DNA from: Gautieria morchelliformis
Lineage: Eukaryota > Basidiomycota > Agaricomycetes > Gomphales > Gomphaceae
DNA: 64,000 nt
Direction of reading: 5' to 3'
Assembly: GCA_015179125.1 (NCBI GenBank)
Contig: WHVA01000257.1
Location: forward strand, 62,001-126,000
The translations under genes were made by a program, and so were the position numbers. Below, piece after piece: positions 43,729 to 53,291 of the stretch. Positions within the stretch are counted from its first letter, which is position 1, and each line of letters opens with the position of its first letter. The notes beneath the pieces were generated by a model. That model was given only the letters and a program-made list of their open reading frames with translations, did no database searches and was not told where the DNA came from.

Positions 43729-44256
43729 TATCATCTGTTGTGCGATCTCGTAGGATGTGGGTAAGGCTTGGAGCACGTTGAGGGTGTGAAGAGGGTCGCT
43801 GATGGCTAGACCCGCGGTGACAATTCAGTTTCTCAACTCAGACATCTCATCGATCTGTTGCGTGAGTTGAGTGTCATGTGAGAACGTCATGGTCGTGTAT
43901 CTACGGTAGTTGACCCATAGATTGAGACCAGTCCTCGTGCCATAGATCATTTTTAAGTTACTCCAGTTCTGTTCTAGAGTTTTTGCCATATCGAGAGATT
44001 GGTGAACCGAGGGCTTAACAGATACTAATAGCAAGGAGAGACCCTGGCGAGATCGCTTCTCCCAGTCCTTGGGTCACTTGCGTTCGTCGTCTGTTGGTGG
44101 CGTGCTCAGGGAAGGTGTCGATTCTTGACCCTCAGCAATGCGCAGGGCGTCGATAAACATGAGAGCTGCTTTTAGTGAAAAGGCCCATGTTTCCCAGTTT
44201 GTCCCATCGAACTTTTCGATGGTTGACAGGAGCTTCGAGGTTGTCATGTCAGCCAT
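43729..44256 (-). pseudogene. Ty1/copia gag N-terminal part
   Basis: Met at 44256 (MADMTTSKLLSTIEKFDGTN) opens the classic copia gag: F-x-G-x-N-W-x-x-W-x-x (FDGTNWETWAFSLKAAL), then, after a stop, the UBN2-like helical region (LNLWVNYRRYTTMTF, then QQIDEMSELRN) and LNVLQALPTSYEIAQQ. In-frame TGA codons at about 44077 and 43829 break it. It continues on the other side of the 41778-43723 insertion. Confidence 0.85.
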
Positions 44257-44331
44257 GGCGTGGCTGGCTTGCTGTGAGACTATGGTACGTTTTTTGTGTC
44301 AACGATTAGGTTAGGTTAGGTTTTTCAGGGA

Positions 44332-44346
44332 GTGGGGCCCATAACC
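44332..44346 (-). other. Copia primer-binding site (minus element)
   Basis: GGTTATGGGCCCCAC on minus, two bases from the LTR end TTACA. The sequence is complementary to the anticodon stem-loop region of initiator tRNA-Met (anticodon CAU), as in Drosophila copia, which primes from an iMet half-tRNA. Confidence 0.7.
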
Positions 44347-44349
44347 TAT

Positions 44350-44742
44350 TGTAAGGGCAACTTCTATAGGCAGTTTCAGAACCTAGACAGTGTCAGAGAA
44401 GTGTCTGAAGCGCCGTCATACACGTATCATGCATCTATACTAGTTGCTGACTAATACTAACTGTAAAAAGAGTGGATAATGCAGACTTGGCGATCAGTCA
44501 CTTGGATTTACAACATATTTGAATACCCTTAAGGCTTGTTCTCTCACAGAATGCAAGCCTGCCCTGTTGCTCGCGTGCTACTCGTGCGAGATCACGTGAT
44601 GCAGTCACCCAATATGGTAGTCTGAGTTGGAAGGGAAACCCTATGAGTTTTCCCTTCGAACTCAGGTACATACTGCTAGATACTCACCGAGTAGATAGTA
44701 ATCTGATCAGTTTTCCCTTCCAACTCAGTCCTGCGCGTGACA
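44350..44742. mobile_element. LTR region shared by two divergent copia elements
   Basis: TGTAAGGGCAACTTC ... CTGCGCGTGACA. Read on plus it ends TGACA directly before a primer-binding site (44743-44757) of the plus copia. Read on minus it ends CCCTTACA just before the primer-binding site of the minus copia. Part of it (about 44566-44665) recurs in the same orientation at 60475-60590, presumably the 3' LTR remnant of the plus element. CTGAGTTGGAAGGGAAA and TTTTCCCTTCGAACTCAG form an inverted repeat near 44636-44675. Confidence 0.65.
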
Positions 44743-44757
44743 GGTTATGGGCCCCAC
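44743..44757 (+). other. Copia primer-binding site (plus element)
   Basis: GGTTATGGGCCCCAC follows TGACA with no spacer. It is identical to the minus-strand site at 44332-44346 and in inverted orientation to it. Confidence 0.7.
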
Positions 44758-44784
44758 GCTATAATCCAAGGAAAAGATCACAGT

Positions 44785-45346
44785 ATGTCCAAATCAGAAA
44801 CTGAAGGTCGCGTGAAAAGTGTCAGACTTACGGGCACGAATTATGATGCCTGGGCAACTGAAGTGTGGGAGAAACTCATGACAATAGACGTATGGCGAAT
44901 AGTCATTGAAGACTTCAAAAGACCGATGGATGCAAGAGAAGCCAAAAAATGGCTCCTGAAGAGGGAGGAGGCTGCCGGCATCATACTTGAATCCCTAGCT
45001 CTGACACAATACATCCACGTCGAGAATGTCATGGAAAACCCCATTGAAATGTTGAAAAGGCTAAAAAGCACAAACCTCAATGGACTTAATATCGCCACAG
45101 GAAATAAACACCTGAAGCGACAAGCATCCCTCATGTCATTTGCAGTGACGCCATCCATATCCCAAGGAAAACAGAAAAATGCATCAAACAATGTCACAGA
45201 GGAATTCACTGGGAATGCGAACCTATGATCTTCGCCTTCATCATCAATCAGCGGAGACGCCGATCTGTGTTGGAACACAGACATGGGGGCCACCAGCCAC
45301 ATGACTCCTCATCGTCATTGGCTGCGGAATTATGAGCACTACAGAG
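44785..45346 (+). pseudogene. Plus-strand copia: gag and protease start
   Basis: Met at 44785 (MSKSETEGRVKSVRL) leads into GTNYDAWATEVWEKLM and the copia gag helical region, ending at a stop at 45226. A further frame gives the protease-like DADLCWNTDMGATSHMTPH (DTG changed to DMG). The sequence is interrupted after ...NYEHYRV by the full-length copia; the frame resumes at 50606. The usual zinc knuckle is not seen and gag is short. Confidence 0.78.
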
Positions 45347-45844
45347 TGTAGAGGACAGGAATTATAGGCAGTAGGTATGGACTTGTTATTCAAAAGAATA
45401 GACTAGAAATCAATTCACTCTCTCAGTGAATTTAGTGGTCACTCTAAATATATTATACACTACCTAGAAATCAATTCACTACAGAGCATTTCTAGGTCAA
45501 TAAATGCAAAGACTACTAGACTAATTTACTTGCCTCTCTCAGTGAATTTAGTGGTCACTGAGAGAGGGGGAAATGTGTTCCACTGCGCATGTACTACTAC
45601 CCGGCCCTTTAGCGCCCAAGAGCTCGCGCGTCGAAGTCATTTCAGACTCCGCTGGGTGCAGCCGCTTGTGAAAGTAGGAATAACAAGATGAAATAGAGAG
45701 ATAAGGAATGAGTGGAAAATTTCGAAAATAACCAGAGAAATGGATGCATAATACAAGAACAATGTGAGAAGAAATTGGAAGGCCACACAACAAATTGGAT
45801 ATATTATGCTTGATTTTGGTGCAGGAGCATAAATGCACCCAACA
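45347..45844 (-). mobile_element. 3' LTR of the full-length copia
   Basis: 498 bp. It contains two copies of CTCTCAGTGAATTTAGTGG. The second forms a 12-bp perfect hairpin, CTCTCTCAGTGA/TCACTGAGAGAG, at 45534-45566. Confidence 0.95.
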
Positions 45845-45857
45845 CGCCCCCTCAAGC

Positions 45858-48800
45858 TTAATATATTCCGATTTGCTCGTTGAGAATCTTCACTCTAGGA
45901 CTAGGAAGTCCTTTAGTGAGGATATCTGCCAACATTTGTTCGGTTGGCAAATAAACGAGCTTGGCTTGTTGATTTTTGATTATATCTCGAAGGAAATATA
46001 ATCGGATGTCGAAATGCTTGGTTCTCGTGTGTTGTTGGGTGCCATACGTGATGGCAATGGCTGATTGATTGTCTGAATAAACTTGGATGGGTCTGTTCAG
46101 TGGTTGGAATATTTCAGAAATAAAATGGCGCATCCAAAGAGCCTCTTTGCCCGCATGGGTCAGGGCGACGAATTCGGCTTCAGTTGATGAGAGGGCTACT
46201 ATCGACTGTTTCTGGCAACTCCATGAAACAGTGCCTCCATCAATCTGAAATAAGTATGCCGAATACGAACGCCTATGACTCTGTGAACCCCAATCCGCAT
46301 CTGAATACCCCATCAAGCCGTCTTGATTTCTTCCAAGTGTGAGCTTGTAATGCTTCGTGCCTTTCAAATATTTGAAGACACGTTTGACTGCATTCCAGTG
46401 TGTGCCACCTGGATTTTCAAGGAATTGCGAGAGTAATGACACCGCAAATGCAATGTCAGGTCGAGTGGCTACAGCCGCCCACATCAGTGATCCTATAGCT
46501 TGCCTGTATGGAAACTTCGACATGGCTTTCTTGCCTCTCTCTGTAGAAGGACATTGGTCTTTAGATAATTTTACGGCTGGATCAAGAGGCGTAGCATAAG
46601 TCTTTGCATCTTCGAGATTAAATTTTTTGATGATCTTCTCGATGTATGCAGGTTGTGAAATTGCAATGGTCTTCTTCTGCCAGTCTCTTTCGATTTTGAG
46701 ATTCAATAGCCAATGAATCTCGCCTAGATCTTTCATACTGAAGACCTGAGCAAGATCTCGTTTGACTTCGTCCAGGACTGACTGATTCTCAGCTGTGATG
46801 GTAAGGTCGTCCACAGCTGTTGCAATGATCACATGCCCCTTTCCGCCACGTCTATAAAATACAGCCCCGTCTGTGGCTGACGTAGTGAATCCTAACTTGT
46901 GGAATTCACCACTTAGACATTTGTACCATTCTCTTCCAGATTGCTTGAGGCCGTAGAGTGCTTTCTTCAAAAGTAGCACTTCGCCTTTGTCTCCTGACTC
47001 ATATCCATACGGCTGCTTCATGTAAATAGGTTCGGGCAACTTAGCATTGAGGTATGCATAGTCCACGTCCATTTGATGAATAGGCCAGTCATTCCTAGCA
47101 GCAATGGCGCATATGATCCGTAGGGAGGATAACCGAGCAACAGGTGAGTATGTCTCATCATAGTCGATTCCAAACTTCTGCGTGAAGCCTTGGGCGACCA
47201 TTCTCGATTTAGGTACTATTGGTTTCCCTTCTGGATTACGCTTCCAAAGGTAGACCCATTTGTTGCCGACAATGTTGGCTCCAGGAGGTGGTTTGGTTCT
47301 TTCCCACACTCCCTTGTCGATTAGGGCCTCATACTCTTTGTCCATTGATTTCTTCCACATAGGATTATTCAGAGCTTCGTCTGCATTGCTAGGTTCAATT
47401 TGATTCAAATCCGGCGCCTTGATGTTGTTTTGACCGTCGGTTAGAAACGCACTGATGGCACACTCATAGCTACTGATGCCATCAATCTCGGAGGATAATT
47501 CTTGGTCGAATAAAACTTCTTCATGGTCCTCAACGTCCTCGTAAGCTAGCGTAGTCATATGTGCGCCAGTTTGTCTCTGAGTTTGAGATCTTGTCACGGG
47601 ACCTGATGGGGCCGGCTGCACTTGTTGTTGACGGATCCTTTCGCTTCTCCTTATCGGTTCAGCTTCTCTAGGTCTGTCATCAACTCCCTGAATAGGTTGC
47701 AGCTTTTCAAGATATTCTTCCGGTGCACTTTCATCAATTTCTTCGATCTTTGCCTCTTCGCTGACTAAGCAACCGGGCACAGGCACTGATGCCGGAATGG
47801 CTTTCTTCTCTTCTTTAGACGTAGGTAGCTTGGATTCCTCAATAGAAATGATTGGGACCTTTCCCTTCTTCATTTCTGAATCAAAGACAACGTTCCGCTC
47901 GACAGAAACTTTGTGCGAGTCAGGCCAATAAACATAATGACCATGGCTCTGCGCAGAAATTCCTATCCACCGAGCTCTTTTGGCACGAGCTGCCAATTTA
48001 TCTCCCTGAGTGATTTTAACGTAAATTTCAGTTCCCCACGCGTGAATGTCTTTGAGATTCGGTTTTTCATGGTGAATCATCTCGTAGGGCGTTTTATCTG
48101 GTAGAGCTCTTGTATGCGTCCTGTTCCTAAGATAATTGGCATGCTGTATCGCATAGCCCCATAATATCTTAGGAAGGCCTGATTCTAGCAGCATGGCACG
48201 AGTTCTCTCAGTGAGGGTTCGGTTCAGGCGTTCCGCAACACCATTGGACTCTGGTGTGTCGTGTACCGTCAACTGATGCTTCGTGCCTTGTTTGGCTAGA
48301 TGCTGTTCGAATTCAGAGCTCGTATACTCGCCCCCTCGATCAGAAACAAGTGCCTTGATGTGCACATTTCTCTGTCGAAGCATTAAAGCCTCGTAGAGCT
48401 TGTACTTTGAGAATGCTTCTGATTTGTTCGCCATGAGATAGATCACCGATTCTCTTGAGTAGTCATCGATAAAGGAGACATAATATGACTTCTTATCGAT
48501 CGTGAGGTGTCTTGCAGGTCCCCAGACATCAGAATAAATTCTGTCACCGAATTTTGATGTTCGGTCTCTGGGTTCTCGAGGAAGAGGTTTGCGCGCAATC
48601 TTGGCCTGAATACACGCATCACAGACAATTCTATCGCCTGTGGAGCTCAGTTCAATGCCCAATATCATGCCATGATTTAATAGATGTTGTAGGGACTTCT
48701 GCGAGATGTGCCCCATCTTTTGATGAATTTCCATGGCAGATAAACACATATGGGCTTGAGCACTTGGTGACTGGAGGTCTAGTCGATATAAGCCATTGAC

Positions 48801-50102
48801 TTTCGGTGCTTGCATCAATACTTTTCCAGCAGCATTAGATATTGTGCATTTCTGGCCACCGAGTCGAATGTCGTAGCCAGCATCATCGCACCGACCGATC
48901 GAGACGAGGGTAGCAGCAATTTTGGGTGCATAGTATGTATCTTGCAACGTGACTTCTACTGTTCTATCTCCAACCTTATTGGATAATACGAGCAGTCCTG
49001 AGCCGAAGGCATCAAAGGTACCTTTGTTGGCTGCTCGGATAGTCCTCGGCTGTGAGAATTGACAGTAGTTCCTCAATAAATTTTTGTGAGGAGTCATATG
49101 CGATGTCGTTCCGGTGTCGAGTATGACTATAACTCCTGAGGATGTGCTCAAATTGAAATTAGAGCACTCGTCAAAATTGGTGAAGGCAAGATGCCCATCA
49201 CCACTTTCCTCAGAAGTAGACTCTTCTTCGGCAACATTCGCTTTTGCTTTACCCTTCTTCTTCTTCTTGCCTTTGGCTTTCTTCTTCTGACGTGGTCCTT
49301 GACCTTCTTTACCACCTCCTTTAGCCCAGCAATTTTCGATGGAATGTCCAGGCTTTTTGCAGTTGGTGCATACATGCGCCTTCTGCCCCTTCTGGTCCTT
49401 CTTAGTAGATGAACCAATAAACACCTGCTCTTCTTGCGGGAGTGTTTTCTTCCTGTCATACTGAGCCTTTAGTACCCTAATAATATTATCAGGGACCAAT
49501 GGCATCCCGCATTCTTCAAGCGAAGTTGTAAGGGCATTCATGACTGCCTCATAGGATGGTGGAAGTGACGCAAGGATTATGTCCATGAATTCTTCTTCAG
49601 AAACTCTAGCTCCCATCTCATTAAGACGAGCATATAGGTCTTGGGCCTTTTCCAAGTGATCTCTCAAGTCTCCATCCTCAGGACATCTCATACTGCGGAG
49701 TTGTCTCTGCAGGCTGGTGAGGACCATCTTGGGCTTTTTGGTCATTTCATTGACCAGTGCATCCCAAGTCTCTTTTGCTGTCTTCTGCTTCTGTAGCATC
49801 AGGGCTAATGACTCTGACACTGAGACGATGATTTGGGTCTTGGCTTGTCCTTCTCTAGCAAGGTATCTCTCCAGCTTCTCCTCGGCCTTATCCATCTGAG
49901 TTTCCTCAGCTTCTGTTAGAATATGGCCTGGGGGCATGACTGGAGGATCAGGAGGTCGAGTGACTCTCCCTTCTACATGCTTGAGCAAATTTTTGGACTC
50001 AAAATAGCTGATGAGAGTGGCTCGCCACAATGGCCAATTACTTCCATCAGTAGCAAGCTTCTCAACACCCAACAGCTTCTCAGAAGTGTCTCCGGGGCCC
50101 AT
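45858..50102 (-). CDS. Complete copia Gag-Pol polyprotein
   Basis: 1414 residues, one frame. Gag (1-230): SNWPLWRATLISYFESKNLL and helical UBN2-type region. Zinc knuckle about 242: CTNCKKPGHSIENC, followed by a Lys-rich basic tract. Protease about 325: ILDTGTTSHMT. GAG-pre-integrase about 450-500: EIHQKMGHISQKSLQHLL ... CDACIQAKIARKP. Integrase core about 515-625: DVWGPA, VSDRGGEYTSSEF, ESNGVAERLNRT, i.e. the D,D,E triad. RT about 940-1190: WVYLWKRNPEGKP, ARLSSLRIICAIAA, TAVDDLTI. RNase H about 1265-1400: YSDADWGSQSHRR, ALSSTEAEFVAL, SDNQSA, LPTEQMLADILTK. No stop, frameshift or lost catalytic residue is seen. The AUG at 50102 lies within the primer-binding site. Confidence 0.97.
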   Translation of the reverse strand: MGPGDTSEKLLGVEKLATDGSNWPLWRATLISYFESKNLLKHVEGRVTRPPDPPVMPPGHILTEAEETQMDKAEEKLERYLAREGQAKTQIIVSVSESLALMLQKQKTAKETWDALVNEMTKKPKMVLTSLQRQLRSMRCPEDGDLRDHLEKAQDLYARLNEMGARVSEEEFMDIILASLPPSYEAVMNALTTSLEECGMPLVPDNIIRVLKAQYDRKKTLPQEEQVFIGSSTKKDQKGQKAHVCTNCKKPGHSIENCWAKGGGKEGQGPRQKKKAKGKKKKKGKAKANVAEEESTSEESGDGHLAFTNFDECSNFNLSTSSGVIVILDTGTTSHMTPHKNLLRNYCQFSQPRTIRAANKGTFDAFGSGLLVLSNKVGDRTVEVTLQDTYYAPKIAATLVSIGRCDDAGYDIRLGGQKCTISNAAGKVLMQAPKVNGLYRLDLQSPSAQAHMCLSAMEIHQKMGHISQKSLQHLLNHGMILGIELSSTGDRIVCDACIQAKIARKPLPREPRDRTSKFGDRIYSDVWGPARHLTIDKKSYYVSFIDDYSRESVIYLMANKSEAFSKYKLYEALMLRQRNVHIKALVSDRGGEYTSSEFEQHLAKQGTKHQLTVHDTPESNGVAERLNRTLTERTRAMLLESGLPKILWGYAIQHANYLRNRTHTRALPDKTPYEMIHHEKPNLKDIHAWGTEIYVKITQGDKLAARAKRARWIGISAQSHGHYVYWPDSHKVSVERNVVFDSEMKKGKVPIISIEESKLPTSKEEKKAIPASVPVPGCLVSEEAKIEEIDESAPEEYLEKLQPIQGVDDRPREAEPIRRSERIRQQQVQPAPSGPVTRSQTQRQTGAHMTTLAYEDVEDHEEVLFDQELSSEIDGISSYECAISAFLTDGQNNIKAPDLNQIEPSNADEALNNPMWKKSMDKEYEALIDKGVWERTKPPPGANIVGNKWVYLWKRNPEGKPIVPKSRMVAQGFTQKFGIDYDETYSPVARLSSLRIICAIAARNDWPIHQMDVDYAYLNAKLPEPIYMKQPYGYESGDKGEVLLLKKALYGLKQSGREWYKCLSGEFHKLGFTTSATDGAVFYRRGGKGHVIIATAVDDLTITAENQSVLDEVKRDLAQVFSMKDLGEIHWLLNLKIERDWQKKTIAISQPAYIEKIIKKFNLEDAKTYATPLDPAVKLSKDQCPSTERGKKAMSKFPYRQAIGSLMWAAVATRPDIAFAVSLLSQFLENPGGTHWNAVKRVFKYLKGTKHYKLTLGRNQDGLMGYSDADWGSQSHRRSYSAYLFQIDGGTVSWSCQKQSIVALSSTEAEFVALTHAGKEALWMRHFISEIFQPLNRPIQVYSDNQSAIAITYGTQQHTRTKHFDIRLYFLRDIIKNQQAKLVYLPTEQMLADILTKGLPSPRVKILNEQIGIY

Positions 50103-50107
50103 AACCC

Positions 50108-50605
50108 TGTAGAGGACAGGAATTATAGGCAGTAGGTATGGACTTGTTATTCAAAAGAATAGACTAGAAATCAATTCACTCTCTCAGTGAATTTAGTGGT
50201 CACTCTAAATATATTATACACTACCTAGAAATCAATTCACTACAGAGCATTTCTAGGTCAATAAATGCAAAGACTACTAGACTAATTTACTTGCCTCTCT
50301 CAGTGAATTTAGTGGTCACTGAGAGAGGGGGAAATGTGTTCCACTGCGCATGTACTACTACCCGGCCCTTTAGCGCCCAAGAGCTCGCGCGTCGAAGTCA
50401 TTTCAGACTCCGCTGGGTGCAGCCGCTTGTGAAAGTAGGAATAACAAGATGAAATAGAGAGATAAGGAATGAGTGGAAAATTTCGAAAATAACCAGAGAA
50501 ATGGATGCATAATACAAGAACAATGTGAGAAGAAATTGGAAGGCCACACAACAAATTGGATATATTATGCTTGATTTTGGTGCAGGAGCATAAATGCACC
50601 CAACA
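50108..50605 (-). mobile_element. 5' LTR of the full-length copia
   Basis: 498 bp and indistinguishable from 45347-45844. It presumably carries the promoter; no single TATA box stands out among the AT-rich words. Confidence 0.95.
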
Positions 50606-52079
50606 CAGAGTACCTATCAGGCTAGCAACAAATGAAGTAGTGTACTCAGCCGGGTGAGAGCAAGTGTTGTTTTCCCCCATGATCAACGGGAAGCCGGCAC
50701 AAGATGTTTTGTTCTCAAAAGTCCTACACGTACCCGCATTCCAGAACAACCTACTCACGGTCCTCCACCTTACCACACACCATAGCTTCACCGTCTGCAT
50801 CGTGAAGGGCCACATATCATTTATCCGAGACAATAAAGTGCGCTTCTGTGCCGCCATAAGGAACAGGACAGGTTTCTTAACCGGGAACACAATCCCAAAT
50901 CAGGAACTGGCTCTTGCCACCTCTTCGCCCATGGTAGACCTACCATTATTGCACAGGCGACTTGCACACATTGGACAAGCATGGCTGGAGAAGCTTTTAG
51001 AGAGTGGCATGGTCGACGGAATACACGTAAATTCAGATGCGACCATTCCCCATATCTGCGAACCATGTATTGCTGTGAAGCAACACCGCAACCCCTTTCC
51101 AAAGAGGAGTGATAGCCAGCACCCAACCCACTTGATCTCGTTGTCTCGGACGTACATGGGCCTCTCCCAGTCCACACACCATCAGGACACCGATACTGGA
51201 TCACTTTCACAGATGATTGCACAAGGTACAGGGTTGTTTATCTCCTGAAGACAAAGGATGAGGTGTTCAACACCTACCAAGCCTTCGAAGCACTAGCAGA
51301 AAATCAATTAAACTTGAGAGTGAAGTGTTTCAGAGATGACAAAGGTGGGGAGTATATTGGTCATAAGTGGGACCAGCATTTCCAGCACCAAGGTATACTT
51401 ACTACAAAGGGCACACCACAGCAAAATGGGATCTCAGAACGGACGAATCGAACCCTCATTGAAGGGATGATTGCACTACTACAGCAAGCCCATCTACCAG
51501 TGTCGATGTGGGGAGAAGCCCTAAAATTATTGGTTTGGATCGTCAATGCCACTCCAACCTCCACACTTGTAGACAAAACCCCGTATGAGGCCTGGTTTGG
51601 CTACAAACCAAACCTTGGAATGCTATGTACTTTTGGATGCACTGCCTATGTCCACGTGCAAAAGGATGAGAGAACTGGACTGCAACCCAGATCTCGCAAA
51701 TGCATTTACCTTGGTTTTGAGGACGGTTACAAGGGCTGGCGCTGCTTGGATCCTATCACAAAACATAAGACGTCATCTTTGATGAATCCAAATTCCCAGT
51801 TCTCACCATGACTAGAAATGCCACTGAATCACCTTTACCACCCACTTTACTTCCTGACCAGAGCATGCGAACCCTGTAGATTGCAATAAGTATCTCAATC
51901 AAAAAAAAAAAAAAAAAAAACATCGCAGCTCCACCAGAAAGACAGCCAGACCAAGATGCTGAACTCCCAGTGAATCCCGGCCCACTGGCCAAACCTGACC
52001 TGCCGGCCACTCCAAACCCTCCACCAGCCGACCTTGACCCACCAGTCGACCCTAACCCACCAGCTGTCCCTGACCCACC
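50606..52079 (+). pseudogene. Plus-strand copia: GAG-pre-integrase and integrase
   Basis: The frame resumes with RVPIRLA and MINGKPAQDVLFSKVLHVPA, then GAG-pre-integrase (LLHRRLAHIGQAWLEKLL ... CEPCIAVKQHRNPF), a frameshift near 51150-51250, and the integrase core (CFRDDKGGEYIGHKWDQHF, GTPQQNGISERTNRT, LVDKTPYEAWFGYKPNL, FEDGYKGWRCLDP). A further shift follows at about 51775. A 20-A run at 51902-51921 and a Pro-rich linker (repeated GACCCACC) precede the solo LTR. It is non-functional. Confidence 0.85.
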
Positions 52080-52576
52080 TGTAGAGGACAGGAATTATAG
52101 GCAGTAGGTATGGACTTGTTGCTCAAAAGAATAGACTAGAAAACAATTCACTCTCTCAGTGAATTTAGTTGTCACTCTAAATATATTATACACTACCTAG
52201 AAAACAATTCACTACAGAGGATTTCTAGGTTAATAAATCGAAAGAATGCTAGACTAATTTACTTGCCTCTCTCAGTGAATTTAGTTGTCACTGAGAGAGG
52301 GGGAAAATGTTTCACTGTGCATGTACTACTACCCGGCCCTTTAGCGCCCAAGAGCTCGCGCGTCGAAGTCATTTCAGACTCCGCTGGGTGCAGCCGCTTG
52401 TGAAAATAGAAATAACAAGATGAAATGGAGAGACAGGGAGTGAGTGGAAAATTTCGAAAATAACCAGAGAAATGGATGCATGATACAAGAACAAAATGAG
52501 AAGAAATTGAGAAACCACACAACAAATTGGATATATTATGCTTGATTTTGGTGCAGGAGCATAAATGCACCCAACA
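52080..52576 (-). mobile_element. Solo LTR of the full-length copia's family, TSD CCACC
   Basis: 497 bp, TGTAGAGGACAGG to CACCCAACA. CCACC stands at 52075-52079 and again at 52577-52581. It differs from the two identical LTRs at a modest number of positions (for example AAACAATTCAC for AAATCAATTCAC), so it is an older insertion of the same family. Confidence 0.95.
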
Positions 52577-53291
52577 CCACCACCCCGCCGCTCCAGTAGG
52601 ATGACTGCCCGCATCGATTATCGTCACCTCCACAACCCCTTCCTCCGCCCTGGCCTCCTCCCAATCATGACGAGCCAGGCCCTGAGGGGGGTGCAGCAGC
52701 CAATGCTTCAGTCATTCAGGCCCTATAATTCACCTATGATGAATCAGACACCACTGATACAGACATGATTTCACCCTGCATCATCAGAGCGGCACTGAAT
52801 GCGACAATAAAAGGTGACCGTGTACCTAAAACATTCGCCAAAGCAATGCGGCACTCCGATGTGCCAATATGGAAGAACTCAACAGATGCAGAAATCCAAG
52901 CCCTCCTGGACAATGGGACGTGGGAACTGGTAAAACTACCACCTGGAGAGAAAACCATTGGCTCTCGGTTGGTCTTCCGAATCAGGCTCCATTCGGATGG
53001 CTCTCTAGATAAATACAAGAGCTGTCTGGTAGCAAAGTGATATACACAGCAACCAGGTATTGACTACGATGAAGTCTTCACTCCTACCACGCGATGGGCA
53101 ACCCTGCACACAATATTAGCTCAGGGAGCACTTCAGGGAGCACACATAGAATCAGTAGACATATCGAATGCTTACCTGAATGGAGTACTTGACAATGATG
53201 CAAAAATATATATGCAGCAACCGGAAGGGTATCATCAAGGAGGATCAGACTGGGTGTGCAAACTGAAGAGAGGACTGTACAGATTAAAACA
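52577..53291 (+). pseudogene. Plus-strand copia: start of reverse transcriptase
   Basis: DAEIQALLDNGTWELVKLPP, then SRLVFRIRLHSDGSLDKYKS, is followed by a TGA at 53038 where Gly is expected (VAK-stop-YTQQPGIDYDE), then FTPTTRWATLHTILA, ISNAYLNGVL, YMQQPEGYHQGG and LKRGLYRLK. The coding sequence is broken at 53291 by the TIR element and continues at 54680 with the expected QSGRLWYEW. Confidence 0.88.

Larger units (their letters stand above)
45347..50605 (-). mobile_element. Full-length Ty1/copia retrotransposon, TSD CAGAG
   Basis: 5259 bp with two 498-bp LTRs (45347-45844 and 50108-50605) that look identical base by base, TG...CA ends and CAGAG on both sides (45342-45346 and 50606-50610). 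It has a primer-binding site GGGTTATGGGCCCC next to the 5' LTR (50107 downward), a polypurine tract TTGAGGGGGCG before the 3' LTR, and one uninterrupted ORF. Everything required for autonomous transposition appears present, so it is a recent, possibly active insertion. Confidence 0.97.

Noticed and set aside
51902..51921. Poly-A run as a retroposed gene tail
   Set aside because: It sits within a copia coding region between integrase and RT with no flanking duplication; slippage is simpler.
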